DNA of 64,000 nucleotides from Streptomyces sp. B3I8 (GCF_030816915.1 NZ_JAUSYN010000002.1:4973501-5037500); one strand, 5' to 3'; positions 1 to 7,900 are shown, numbered from the stretch's first letter. Made by a program: numbers and translations. Notes: generated from the letters alone by a model not told the origin.

Positions 1-812
1 TCTCCAACGGGCGGCTGATCTCGACGCGCGACCGTGGCGACTCGACGTACACCCACTGGCGCGAGAGCCGCCCCATGGCCTCCTACCTGGCCACGGCCAC
101 CATCGGGAAGTTCGACGTGCGCACGGGGCGCACCCCGGCCGGCACGCCGATCTACGTCGCCGTCGACCCGGTGCTGAAGAACAGCAACAACGTCGACGTG
201 TACGCCGTCACCGCCGAGGCCACCGACTACTGGTCCCAGGTGTTCGGCCCGTACCCCTTCGAGGAGACGGGTGCGATCGTCGACGACATGCCGCAGGCCG
301 GCTTCTCCCTCGAGGTGCAGTCCAAGCCCGCCTACTCCGCCGTGCGCAACGAGTCGACCATCGTGCACGAGCTGGCCCACCAGTGGTTCGGCGACTCCGT
401 CTCCGTCAAGCACTGGAAGGACATCTGGCTCAACGAGGGCTTCGCCACCTACGCCCAGTGGCTGTGGGCCGAGCACAAGGGCACCCGCTCGGCGCACGAC
501 GCCTTCCTCGCCGACTACGCCTCTCGCCCGGCGGACAGCGGCTTCTGGCAGGTGAAGGTCGCCGACCCGCAGCGCGACACCATGTTCGCCTCCGCTGTCT
601 ACGACCGGGGTGCGATGACCCTCCAGGCGCTGCGCGAGCGCATAGGCGACGACGCCTTCTTCGAGCTGCTGCCCGCCTGGACCCGGGCGCACCGCTACGG
701 CAACGCGCAGACCGCCGACTTCGTCCGCCTCGCCGAGAAGATCTCCGGGCAACGGCTCGGCGACCTCTTCGACACCTGGCTGTACACCACGGGCAGGCCC
801 GAGCTTCTCTGA
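1..812 (+). CDS. M1 family metallopeptidase (aminopeptidase N-like), 3' part only
   Basis: The reading frame is open from the first bases of the window, so the 5' part of the gene lies outside. The visible part carries the zinc-binding motif HELAHQWFG followed about 18 residues later by the third ligand in LNEGFATY, the gluzincin signature of M1 aminopeptidases, which remove N-terminal residues from peptides. The C-terminal part (after DRGAMTLQALR) looks like the helical lid that closes the family's catalytic domain and ends in DTWLYTTGRPEL. No C-terminal ERAP-type domain follows, so this is the short actinobacterial form, usually secreted or lipid-anchored; the signal region cannot be seen here. 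Family assignment is secure; substrate and location are inference. Confidence 0.93.
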   Translation, partial: SNGRLISTRDRGDSTYTHWRESRPMASYLATATIGKFDVRTGRTPAGTPIYVAVDPVLKNSNNVDVYAVTAEATDYWSQVFGPYPFEETGAIVDDMPQAGFSLEVQSKPAYSAVRNESTIVHELAHQWFGDSVSVKHWKDIWLNEGFATYAQWLWAEHKGTRSAHDAFLADYASRPADSGFWQVKVADPQRDTMFASAVYDRGAMTLQALRERIGDDAFFELLPAWTRAHRYGNAQTADFVRLAEKISGQRLGDLFDTWLYTTGRPELL

Positions 813-830
813 GGCCCGGCACGCGGCCGA

Positions 831-860
831 GTGCCACTCGACCGGATCGACGAGCGGCAC
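831..860. terminator. hairpin between two convergent genes
   Basis: The arms GTGCCACTCG and CGAGCGGCAC pair at nine of ten positions around a 10-nt loop. The hairpin lies in the 164-bp space between the convergent aminopeptidase and siderophore-interacting genes, so it may stop transcription from either side. It has no T-run, as is usual for GC-rich actinobacteria. Confidence 0.45.
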
Positions 861-976
861 TGTGCCCTCTGACCCGGTACGACGAACCCGCCGTCCGCCG
901 CGAAGTGACCATGCCGGTCGCAGCCATCGACGAGTGGCTGCGGCCGGCCCGGTTGCGGCAGGTCCCGCGTGCCGCC

Positions 977-1666
977 CTACTCCAGCCCGCGCTTGCCCGG
1001 TGCCCAGAACGGCTTGGTGAGGACCGCCCGTCGGTCCCAGCCGGCCTCCCGCACGAGCACCTGCCGCACGTGCTGCACGGTCCGCGCCTCCCCGGCGACG
1101 TACGCCATCCCGCCCGGCTCGGGGGCGAGGCGTCGCACCGCGTCCGGGAGCGAAGTGCCGCCCCTGGTGACCCAGTCGAGGCGGTCCGCGTACGGCAGGG
1201 CGAGCCGGTCGGCAGCCGTCTCCGTCTCGACGCAGCCGGATATGCGTGCCCCGTCGGGCAGTGCGCCCAGCATCGCGCCGAAGGCGACCGACGCCGTCTC
1301 CTCCCCGACGAACACATGGTGCGTGGCGTCGGGCCGCAGCACGAACGTCCCTTCCGGCTTGCGTATCCGGACCCGGTCGCCGACCGCGGCCGCGCTTGCC
1401 CACCGTGCCCCGGGTCCGGCCCCGGCGTGATCCAGTACGCGCAACTCGACGGCCCCCTCCGGGTCGTAGCGCCAGATCGAGTACGTGCGCAGAGTCAGCC
1501 CGTCGCCGACCATGACCCGCACCTGCTGTCCGGGGCGGACGGTCAGCCCGGACAGGGCCTCGCCCTCGATGCGCAGCCGACGGAAACGGGCGGTGACAGG
1601 TTCGGTCTCGGTGACGGTGCCCTGAAGCGTCAGCAGGTCCAGCAGGGGGGAGAGCAGGGTGGCCAC
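977..1666 (-). CDS. siderophore-interacting protein, FAD-dependent ferric reductase-like
   Basis: A 229-aa protein of the SIP / ViuB type. These flavoproteins reduce ferric iron held in an imported siderophore so that the iron is released in the cytoplasm. The FAD-binding signature is RTYSIWRYDP near residue 65, followed by a GxRxxxRxPEGTF stretch and a C-terminal NAD(P)H-type domain ending in AVLTKPFWAPGKRG. The chosen start is GTG at 1666, preceded by GAGGAG; the open frame continues far upstream but has no protein-like content there. A strong palindrome lies just upstream (1723-1759), so the gene is probably repressor-controlled. No siderophore synthesis or uptake gene is adjacent. Confidence 0.85.
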   Translation of the reverse strand: MATLLSPLLDLLTLQGTVTETEPVTARFRRLRIEGEALSGLTVRPGQQVRVMVGDGLTLRTYSIWRYDPEGAVELRVLDHAGAGPGARWASAAAVGDRVRIRKPEGTFVLRPDATHHVFVGEETASVAFGAMLGALPDGARISGCVETETAADRLALPYADRLDWVTRGGTSLPDAVRRLAPEPGGMAYVAGEARTVQHVRQVLVREAGWDRRAVLTKPFWAPGKRGLE

Positions 1667-1722
1667 GGGACTCCTCGGAAAGTCGTCGATGCGGTGGGGC
1701 GCCGAAAGCGGTCGCCCCTCCG

Positions 1723-1759
1723 AACGCGATACTATCGCGTTCTCCGGAGACGCGATAGT
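1723..1759. promoter_or_regulatory. long palindromic operator with three CGCGATA half-sites
   Basis: ACTATCGCGT (1731-1740) and ACGCGATAGT (1750-1759) form a perfect 10-bp inverted repeat around TCTCCGGAG. A further copy of AACGCGAT (1723-1730) pairs with the first arm as AACGCGATA-C-TATCGCGTT. Three alternating half-sites in 37 bp suggest two dimers of a repressor binding side by side. It sits 57 bp upstream of the siderophore-interacting gene and 124 bp before the TRIC-like gene. It does not resemble a DtxR/IdeR iron box. Confidence 0.7.
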
Positions 1760-1882
1760 GCTTGTTCCGTCCCGAGGTGCGTCCCAGGTGACGCCCGGCC
1801 TTGATGCCCACACTGCAAGACGCTTCCGGTGGTATTCCTTGCTTTGGAAGGCGTGCGGGGAGAAGTGGGTAAGAATGGAAGG

Positions 1883-2590
1883 GTGCTTACGCAACTCTTC
1901 AGCCCCTCCGTCCAGCACACCCTCGATCTCGTCGGCATCTTCGTGTTCGCGATCTCCGGCGCGCTGCTGGCCGTGCGCAAGAACTTCGACGTCTTCGGCA
2001 TCGCCGTGCTCGCCGAGGTCACCGCGCTCGGCGGCGGTCTCTTCCGTGACCTGATCATCGGGGCGGTGCCGCCGGCCGCCTTCACCGACAAGGGGTACTT
2101 CGTCACCCCGCTCTTCGCCGCGCTGCTGGTGTTCTTCCTCCATCCCCAGGTGGAGCGGATCCAGGGCGCGGTCAACGTGTTCGACGCGGCGGGTCTCGGC
2201 CTGTTCTGTGTCGCCGGCACGACGAAGGCGTACGGGCACGGGCTGAACCTCACCGCCTCGGCCGCCCTGGGCCTGGCCACCGCCGTCGGCGGGGGAGTGC
2301 TGCGCGACGTCCTCGCCAACGAGGTGCCCTCGCTGCTGCGCTGGGACCGCGACCTGTACGCGGTGCCCGCGATCGTCGGCGCCTGCATGGTCGCCGTGTT
2401 CCTGCACTACGACGTGCTCACCGCCTTCACCACGGCGTTCGCGGTGACCACCGCCTTCGTGCTGCGACTGGCGGCGCTGCGCTTCCACTGGCGGGCCCCG
2501 CGGGCGTGGAACCGGCGCTCGACCGTGCGGGAGGTGCCGGACGATGCCGTGGCGGGCGGCGCATCGGAGCAAGAGAAAGCTACCGCTTAG
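1883..2590 (+). CDS. TRIC / UPF0126 family membrane protein (YadS-like)
   Basis: An integral membrane protein with two related three-helix halves. The first carries FVFAISGALLAVRKN and GGGLFRDLIIG, and the second repeats this as GLGLFCVAGTTKA and GGGVLRDVLAN. The paired G-G-G-x-x-R-D motifs are diagnostic of the prokaryotic TRIC (trimeric intracellular cation channel) or UPF0126 family, which conducts monovalent cations in the members studied. I chose GTG 1883, which gives the usual family N-terminus (LTQLFSPSVQHTLD) and 235 aa; GTG 1865, after GGGGAG, and GTG 1829 are alternatives. The C-terminal tail is charged and cytosolic-looking. Its physiological role here is unknown. Confidence 0.85.
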   Translation: MLTQLFSPSVQHTLDLVGIFVFAISGALLAVRKNFDVFGIAVLAEVTALGGGLFRDLIIGAVPPAAFTDKGYFVTPLFAALLVFFLHPQVERIQGAVNVFDAAGLGLFCVAGTTKAYGHGLNLTASAALGLATAVGGGVLRDVLANEVPSLLRWDRDLYAVPAIVGACMVAVFLHYDVLTAFTTAFAVTTAFVLRLAALRFHWRAPRAWNRRSTVREVPDDAVAGGASEQEKATA

Positions 2591-2603
2591 TATAGATCCG
2601 TTG

Positions 2604-2609
2604 TACGGT
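2604..2609 (+). promoter_or_regulatory. -10-like hexamer placing transcription start at the ATG
   Basis: TACGGT ends 6 nt before the ATG at 2616, and no Shine-Dalgarno sequence is present. This spacing predicts a leaderless mRNA for the thioesterase gene. Confidence 0.5.
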
Positions 2610-2615
2610 GCTCCC

Positions 2616-3506
2616 ATGGCAGACGCACCCACCGCACCGGCCGTCGCCCCCGGCACCCGGGCCACGACCGGTGACAGCGAGTTCGACCGGGACACCGCGG
2701 TCACCCGACGCGACGCCGGCGCCCCCGGGGTCTACGACATCGACCTCTCCGCCGGCTGGACGATCATGGGCGCCCTCAACGGCGGCTATCTCCTCGCGGT
2801 CCTCGGCCGCGCCCTCGCCGACGCCCTGCCGCACGCCGACCCGTTCAGCGTCTCCGCGCACTACCTCACCGCGTCCCGGCCCGGCCCCGCCGTGATCCGC
2901 ACGGACGTCGTGCGCACCGGCCGCACCCTCTCCACCGGCCAGGCCTCCCTCTTCCAGTACGACGACGAGGGGCGGGAGGTCGAGCGCCTCCGCGTCCTCG
3001 CCTCCTACGGCGACCTGGCCTCCCTCCCCGACGACGTCCGCACCTCCGCCGAACCGCCGGCGATACCGCCGATCGACCAGTGCCCCGGCTCCGAGGACTC
3101 GCCCACTCCCGTGCTCGGCGGCTCGTCGTTCGCCGACCGCATGACGCTCCGGCTGGACCCCGCGACGACGGGCTGGGCGCTGGGCGCCCCGTCCGGCAGG
3201 GGCGAGATGCGGGGCTGGTTCCAACTGGCCGACGGCCGCGACGCCGACCCGTTCGCGCTGCTCCTCGCGGTCGACGCGCTTCCCCCGACCGCCTTCGAGC
3301 TGGGCCTGTCCGGCTGGGTGCCCACCGTCGAACTCACCGCCCACGTCCGCGCCCGCCCGGCCCCGGGCCCGCTGCGGGTGTCGATCACCACGCGCAACCT
3401 GGCCGGCGGCTTCCTGGAGGAGGACGCCGAGATCTGGGACGCCGCCGACCGCCTGGTCGCCCAGTCCCGCCAACTGGCCAGGGTCCGGCTGACCGAGCGG
3501 GTCTGA
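2616..3506 (+). CDS. acyl-CoA thioesterase family protein (double hot-dog fold)
   Basis: A 296-aa protein of the PF13622 (TesB-like, 4HBT_3) type, which hydrolyses acyl-CoA thioesters. Residues about 30-125 match the first hot-dog unit, including GWTIMGALNGGYLLAV, where the glycines close the CoA tunnel, and FSVSAHYLTASRPGPA. Residues about 180-290 form the second unit with AHVRARPAPGPLRVS and a terminal DRLVAQSRQLARV strand. Length and layout are normal. The ATG at 2616 follows a -10-like hexamer rather than a ribosome-binding site. Acyl chain specificity cannot be read from the sequence. Confidence 0.85.
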   Translation: MADAPTAPAVAPGTRATTGDSEFDRDTAVTRRDAGAPGVYDIDLSAGWTIMGALNGGYLLAVLGRALADALPHADPFSVSAHYLTASRPGPAVIRTDVVRTGRTLSTGQASLFQYDDEGREVERLRVLASYGDLASLPDDVRTSAEPPAIPPIDQCPGSEDSPTPVLGGSSFADRMTLRLDPATTGWALGAPSGRGEMRGWFQLADGRDADPFALLLAVDALPPTAFELGLSGWVPTVELTAHVRARPAPGPLRVSITTRNLAGGFLEEDAEIWDAADRLVAQSRQLARVRLTERV

Positions 3507-3706
3507 GAGGCCGTACGGCCCGACCGCCACCATCGTCCCTCTCTCCCCTTCCCCCTCCCTCTCCCTCCCGCCTCCCTGCCCTCCCCGCCGCGAAGCTGAC
3601 GGCGCGGAGGGCGGACCGTCAAGAAACCCTCAGGTTCGCCGTGGGCAGGCCGTCAAGTCCCCTCGGAAGTATCGGAGGCGTCAGACACGACGGATGAGGG
3701 AGAGAC
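3507..3706. promoter_or_regulatory. upstream region of the MMPL locus: pyrimidine tract and direct repeats
   Basis: About 55 nt from 3535 are almost entirely C and T on the plus strand. Further on, CCGTCAAG occurs twice (3616-3623 and 3650-3657) with ACCCTCAGGTT between them. Spaced direct repeats of this kind are typical binding sites of OmpR-type response regulators. A good ribosome-binding site (GAGGGAGAG) precedes the ATG at 3707. Confidence 0.4.
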
Positions 3707-4595
3707 ATGGCTGCGCTTCTGTATCGCCTGGGTGCCCTGGGCGCCCGACGATGGCGAACGATGCTGGTCGGGTGGCTCGTGGCCCTGGGCGCGCTGATCG
3801 GTCTGGGTTTCTCGGCCGCCGGTGACTTCCAGGACAGCGGTTCCATCCCCGGGTCACCGGCCCAGACGGCACTGACCAAGATGGACCGGCACTGGCCCTC
3901 GCCGGACGTCCAGTCCGCCCGGATCGTGTTCCGGGCACCGGCCGGACACAAGCTGACCGAGCCCGGCCTGAAGAAGGCGCTGGCGGCCGGCCTCGCGGGA
4001 ATGCGGGACGTCGACGGAGTGACGGACGTCGGCGACCCGGCCGAGGACGGCACCCTCTCCAAGGACGCGCGCACCGCGGTCGCGGAGGTCGGCTTCACCA
4101 CCAAGGCCGACGAAGACGTCCCCGCGGGCACCTTGAACGCCGTCAAGGCCGCCGGGGAACCGGCCGAGCAGGCAGGCCTGAAGACCATCTACGGCGGTGA
4201 CGCCTACGCGGAGTCGACCGCCCCCATCGGACCCACCGAGCTCATCGGCATGGGCGTGGCCCTGGTCATCCTCATGATCACGTTCGGTTCGCTGTTCGCC
4301 GCGGGACTGCCGCTGCTGACCGCCGCCCTCGGTGTCGTCGGCACGATGGCCGCCATGATGGGCGCGGCCTCGTTCCTCGGTGTGAGCGACAACGCGCCCA
4401 CCCTGGCGATGATGCTGGGGCTCGCCGTCGGCATCGACTACGCCCTGTTCATCGTCTCCCGGCACCGGGCCCAGCTCGCCCAGGGCATGCCCGTGGTGGA
4501 GTCCGTCGCCCGCGCCAACGCGACCGCGGGCAGCGCCGTGGTCTTCGCCGGCGCGACGGTCGTCATCGCCCTGGCCGGACTGTCGGTCGCCGGGG
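3707..4595 (+). pseudogene. MMPL-family transporter, truncated after about 295 codons
   Basis: The N-terminal third of an RND/MMPL exporter: TM1 (MLVGWLVALGALIGLGFS), the first extracytoplasmic domain, then TM2-TM5 with the family's hallmark GLAVGIDYALFIVSRHR. MMPL proteins are normally 700-750 aa with 12 helices. Here recognisable sequence stops at VVIALAGLSVAG (near 4592), exactly where the next helix of repeat one should continue. The following DNA encodes a histidine kinase in a different frame. Translation from 3707 would meet no stop until 6295, giving an 862-aa chimera whose middle is the kinase region in the wrong frame. The simplest reading is a deletion of the remaining two thirds of this gene and whatever followed; an assembly error is possible. 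Confidence 0.8.
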
Positions 4596-5588
4596 CCCAC
4601 CGGCCGGGTCCGTCTCCTCCGGCCGGCCGCGCTCGTGCTGTCCATCGACACCTCGATCGACGACAGCTCGACCGCCGCCCTCATCAAACGCCAACTTGCC
4701 CTGGTCGGCGGCGCGTTGATCGTCCTGCTGGCCCTTGCCGCCCTCGTCCTGCGGCTCGGCATGCGGCCCCTGGTCAGGATGGCCCGCACCGCCGACGCCA
4801 TCGCCGAGGGCCACCTCAGCGAACGGCTGCCCACCCGGCGCGACGGCAGCGAGACCGACCTGCTCGCCGAGGCCGTCAACCGCGCCTTCGACGCCCAGGC
4901 CCGCGCCGAGGCGACCGTGCGCTCCATGGCCGCCGACACCTCGCACGAACTGCGCACCCCGCTCGCCACCATCTCCGGCTGGCTCGACCTGCACCGGCAG
5001 GGCGGGATCTCCGGACCCGGCCTGGAGACCGCGTTCGAGCACATCGAGAACGAGGTGGGGCGGATGCGCCTGCTCGTCGAGGATCTCGCCCTGCTCGCCC
5101 GGCTGGACGCCGGCCGGCCCGTCGAACAGGATCCCGTGGATCTCACCGCGCTGGCCGCCGGCGTCGTCGAGGACGCCCAGATCATCTACCCCGAGCGCCG
5201 CGTCACCATGGCGCCCGCGCCGCCGGCCCACGTCGTCGGCGACGCCGGCCGGCTGCAGCAGGTGGTGCGCAACCTCGTCGGCAACGCCGTGCAGCACACC
5301 CCCGCCCGCACCAGCGTCCTGGTGGAGATCACCCTCGTCGGGAAGGACGTGCGACTGCGCGTCGTCGACGACGGTCCCGGCATCCCCGCCCAGGACCTGC
5401 CCCGGGTCTTCGAACGCTTCTGGCGGGCCGAGGCCAGCCGCAGTCGGGCGTACGGCGGTTCGGGCCTCGGCCTGGCCATCGTCGAAGCCATCGTGCACGC
5501 CCACCACGGTCACGTGAACGTCGAGTCGGAGGTGGGCATCGGGACCACCGTCACCATCCGGCTGCCGCGGGGGGAGGGACGGCCGTGA
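4596..5588 (+). pseudogene. sensor histidine kinase lacking its N-terminal sensor region
   Basis: In the frame starting at GTG 4635 the protein has one membrane helix (ALVGGALIVLLALAALVLRL), a HAMP linker, a HisKA domain with the phospho-histidine in HELRTPLATISGWL, and a HATPase domain with N-box NLVGNAVQHT, G1 DDGPGIP and G2 GSGLGLAIV. The catalytic half is therefore complete. The first membrane helix and extracytoplasmic sensor expected upstream are absent. Kinase-like sequence (RVRLLRPAALVLSIDTSID) can be followed back only to about 4600, where the MMPL fragment ends. The gene overlaps the next one by 4 nt (GTGA). A short product from GTG 4635 is possible but would lack input. Confidence 0.75.
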
Positions 5589-6295
5589 CCACCGCGGCCG
5601 TCGTCGGGGGTCCCGCGCTGGTGCGGGAGGCCGTGGCGCGGGTCGTCGAGGGGAGCCGTCTCGTCGACACGGTGGCACGGGCCGCCGACGAGACCCGCTT
5701 CGGTGAGCTGCTCGGCGCGGGTGTCCGGCCGGACGTCGTCCTGCTCACGCGCACGGTCCGGGACCGGGGCCGGGACGGGGACCCGAGCGGCGGCGTCATC
5801 CGGTTCGCGGAGTCGGTCGCCACCGCCTCCGCGCTCGCCCGGACGATCGTCCTCGGCGTCGCGGACGCCCCGGAGGCCGACACCTGTCTGCGCGCGGGCG
5901 CCACCGGTGTCCTCGCCGCCGACATCACCGCCGTCCAGCTCGTCGCGGCCCTGGAGACGGTGCTGCGCGGGGGTCTGGTCGTCGTACTGGGCACCGCCCC
6001 CGTCGTCGCGGTGCCCGAGCGGCGGCGGACGGCCGGCGCGGAGGTGGTCGGGACGCTGTCCCTGAGGGAGCGCCAGGTCCTCACCCTGCTGGCGAGCGGC
6101 CAGGAGGCGCCCGCCATCGCGGCCGCGTTGCGGATCAGCCCGCTCACCGTGAAGACCCACATCGCCCATCTGCTGTCCAAGCTCGGGGTCAGCCGACGGG
6201 GCCACGCGATCGCCTTCGCCTACGAACACGGCCTCGTGGTGCCGGGTACGCCCCTGAAGGACACGCTGCTGAGCCGGTTCCCCGAGGCGTCCTGA
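5585..6295 (+). CDS. LuxR-family regulator with a receiver-like domain lacking the usual Asp
   Basis: A 236-aa protein. Residues 1-130 resemble a receiver domain, but the strand that normally ends in the phospho-acceptor (VVLLD) reads RPDVVLLTRTVRD, so the aspartate is replaced by threonine. Residues about 155-220 are a clear NarL/LuxR helix-turn-helix: LSLRERQVLTLLASGQ, then SPLTVKTHIAHLLSKLGV. The GTG start overlaps the kinase stop codon, giving tight translational coupling. It is probably a phosphorylation-independent DNA-binding regulator. The kinase's HAMP/HisKA architecture would normally pair with an OmpR-type regulator, so this protein is not an obvious partner. Confidence 0.8.
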   Translation: MTTAAVVGGPALVREAVARVVEGSRLVDTVARAADETRFGELLGAGVRPDVVLLTRTVRDRGRDGDPSGGVIRFAESVATASALARTIVLGVADAPEADTCLRAGATGVLAADITAVQLVAALETVLRGGLVVVLGTAPVVAVPERRRTAGAEVVGTLSLRERQVLTLLASGQEAPAIAAALRISPLTVKTHIAHLLSKLGVSRRGHAIAFAYEHGLVVPGTPLKDTLLSRFPEAS

Positions 6296-6331
6296 GGACG
6301 CCGCGTCGGTTCCGGCGCGCGGGCGGGGCCG

Positions 6332-7033
6332 TCAGCCGTCCAGCCAGTGCCGGCGGCCGATGCTGATGAGCCGCATCTGCCGGGTCGCCACGCGGGCCAC
6401 GTGCTCGCGGGCGCGGGCGCGGACGGCAGGGGCCGGACCGTCCGTGGTCCCGGCCTCTGCCCCTGCCGTCGCCTCCGCCTCCTGAACCTCCTCCGCCTCC
6501 TGGGCCTCCAGGAACAGGGAGGCCGTCATCAGCATCTGGTCGACGTACAGCTCGGCGAGCATCAGCAGGTCGTCGTCGCTCCAGCCCTCGGACTCCGGGT
6601 GCCCGGCGAGTTCGGCGCGCACCTCCTCGGCGAACCCTGCCAGTTCCCGCCGTATCGCCTCGCGCACCGGCGCCACCCCGCCGTGCCGCTCGCGGGCGAC
6701 GAACCGCACGTGCGCGGGATGCGCCTCCACGTGTCGTGAGATCAACTCGACGGCGCGGGTGATGCGTTCCTCGCTGTCCCCGGGTACGGACACCGTCGCG
6801 CCGATCATCGGGTGCAGGGAGCCGAGCGCCTCCTCGACGAGTGCGACGCCGAGGTCGGCGGTCGAGCGGAAGTGCCGGTAGAAGGCGGTCGGGGCGACCC
6901 CCACCGCCCGGGTGACCTCCCGCAGCCCCAGGCTGCTCAGACTCTGCTCCTCCAGCAGCACGAGCGCCGCGTCCAGGAGCGCCCGGCGGGTCTTCTGCTT
7001 CTGTGCCTGGCGGATGCCGGAGGTGTGACTCAT
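6332..7033 (-). CDS. TetR family transcriptional regulator
   Basis: A 233-aa repressor-type protein. The N-terminal TetR helix-turn-helix spans residues about 15-60 (KTRRALLDAAL, then LREVTRAVGVAPTAFYRHF), a form common in fatty-acid-related regulators of the FabR/DesT type. The remainder is the ligand-binding helical domain, with an unusually Glu/Ala-rich stretch near residues 180-200. It is divergent from two tiny membrane-protein genes, and the intergenic region holds two copies of an AACAACTGT motif with dyad symmetry, likely its operators. The ligand is unknown. Confidence 0.88.
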   Translation of the reverse strand: MSHTSGIRQAQKQKTRRALLDAALVLLEEQSLSSLGLREVTRAVGVAPTAFYRHFRSTADLGVALVEEALGSLHPMIGATVSVPGDSEERITRAVELISRHVEAHPAHVRFVARERHGGVAPVREAIRRELAGFAEEVRAELAGHPESEGWSDDDLLMLAELYVDQMLMTASLFLEAQEAEEVQEAEATAGAEAGTTDGPAPAVRARAREHVARVATRQMRLISIGRRHWLDG

Positions 7034-7039
7034 GCCATG

Positions 7040-7115
7040 CAGTTAACAACTGTTCTCCGGGCTTGCAAAGTCATGAGGCCCACTAGACTGGTTAGTCAGT
7101 GAACAACTGTCACTG
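7040..7115. promoter_or_regulatory. paired operator sites between divergent TetR and small membrane genes
   Basis: CAGTT-AAC-AACTG (7040-7052) is a perfect inverted repeat. CAGTGA (7097-7102) and TCACTG (7110-7115) form a second dyad. Both sites share the core AACAACTGT. The first lies against the TetR start codon, the second just before the downstream genes, so one repressor could control both directions. Confidence 0.6.
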
Positions 7116-7144
7116 CAAGGCTTCTCCGAAGGGGGTCCCGTCCC

Positions 7145-7312
7145 ATGCTGCTTCTCGTCGCCGCCCTCCTGCTCCTGGGCACCGTGCTCGGCACCGTGGC
7201 CCACGTACCGCTCCCCGTCACCCTCCTCGCCGCGGGCGCCATCGCGCTCTGGCTGGCGATCTTCGCGGCCCGCGAACGGTACGGGCGCGGCCGCCACACC
7301 TCGGCGCACTGA
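7145..7312 (+). CDS. small membrane protein (55 aa)
   Basis: Begins at ATG 7145 after a GAAGGGGG ribosome-binding site. The product is almost entirely two hydrophobic helices, MLLLVAALLLLGTVLGTVA and LPVTLLAAGAIALWLAIFA, followed by a short basic tail rich in Arg and His. I do not recognise a family. It is the first gene downstream of the TetR operators and is followed 47 nt later by another small membrane protein, so the two probably form a TetR-controlled unit. Confidence 0.7.
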   Translation: MLLLVAALLLLGTVLGTVAHVPLPVTLLAAGAIALWLAIFAARERYGRGRHTSAH

Positions 7313-7359
7313 CATCCGCCCGCCCACCGTCCCTTCGAACTCCGGGAGCTGACCGCACC

Positions 7360-7626
7360 ATGCACCTCACCGCCACCTCGACCCGGCCCACCGGCAAGCG
7401 GGACACCGACGGCATGGCCGTGGCGTCCTTCGTCCTCGGTCTGCTCGGCCTGCTGGTGCTCAACGTCTTCCTCGGCCCCATCGCCATCGTCCTGGCCTCG
7501 CTCTCCCTCTGGCGCGGCACCAGGCGCCCCGGCCGCGCCGCCCTGGGCCTCACCCTCGGCATGGCCGACCTCGTCGTCCTGGCCGCCCTCATGCAGGCCG
7601 ACAACACCGTCTCCTGGAACTTCTGA
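7360..7626 (+). CDS. DUF4190-type small membrane protein
   Basis: An 88-aa protein with a polar N-terminus ([13 protein letters not shown]) and two hydrophobic helices, [20 protein letters not shown] and [18 protein letters not shown]. The order '[16 protein letters not shown] ... [13 protein letters not shown]' is typical of DUF4190 proteins, small actinobacterial membrane proteins of unknown role. It appears co-transcribed with the 55-aa gene upstream. Confidence 0.75.
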   Translation: MHLTATSTRPTGKRDTDGMAVASFVLGLLGLLVLNVFLGPIAIVLASLSLWRGTRRPGRAALGLTLGMADLVVLAALMQADNTVSWNF

Positions 7627-7900
7627 GACCCCCGAGGGGCACTGGGGGAATATCCGCACTCATGCCCTCGGCCGGCCTTGGAGGGCGGGGCGGAAACTCG
7701 CACTGATGGCCCCCGGCCGCCCCGGCCGACCGAAAAGGGGCGCGGGGAACTGCGCGACCAGCCACATCCCACCCGCACCCGCCAACGCACCGCTCCACCC
7801 TCCCCCTCCGGCGCACCCAGCCGCTCCTCGCACGCACAACCAGGCCCCCGCACCGCCCCTGCCAAGGCGAGCGCGGCGCCCCCGTAGAATTCGCCTCACC
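7627..7900. repeat. intergenic region with a dispersed Streptomyces repeat
   Basis: The segment AGGGGCGCGGGGAACTGCGCG (core 7736-7755) recurs in inverted orientation at 24174-24194 and 33310-33330, each time between genes. The rest of this 274-bp gap is C/A-rich and holds no convincing gene. A -10 hexamer for the next gene lies at its end. Confidence 0.55.
7885..7890 (+). promoter_or_regulatory. -10 hexamer of the cysteine desulfurase gene
   Basis: TAGAAT ends 10 nt before ATG 7901 with no ribosome-binding site between, predicting a leaderless or nearly leaderless transcript. Confidence 0.6.

Noticed and set aside
977-2704. 575-codon minus-strand frame upstream of the siderophore-interacting gene
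   Set aside because: The part above 1666 is antisense to the TRIC-like gene and has a His/Gln/Arg-rich shadow composition; a GTG with ribosome-binding site at 1666 gives a normal family length.
3707-6295. 862-codon open frame as one giant fused protein
   Set aside because: Only its first 295 and last 236 codons look like protein; the middle is the histidine kinase gene read in the wrong frame.
7097-7115. Possible BldD box (AGTGA with TCACT)
   Set aside because: Spacing and core differ from the BldD consensus as I know it, and the shared AACAACTGT core points to the adjacent TetR protein.
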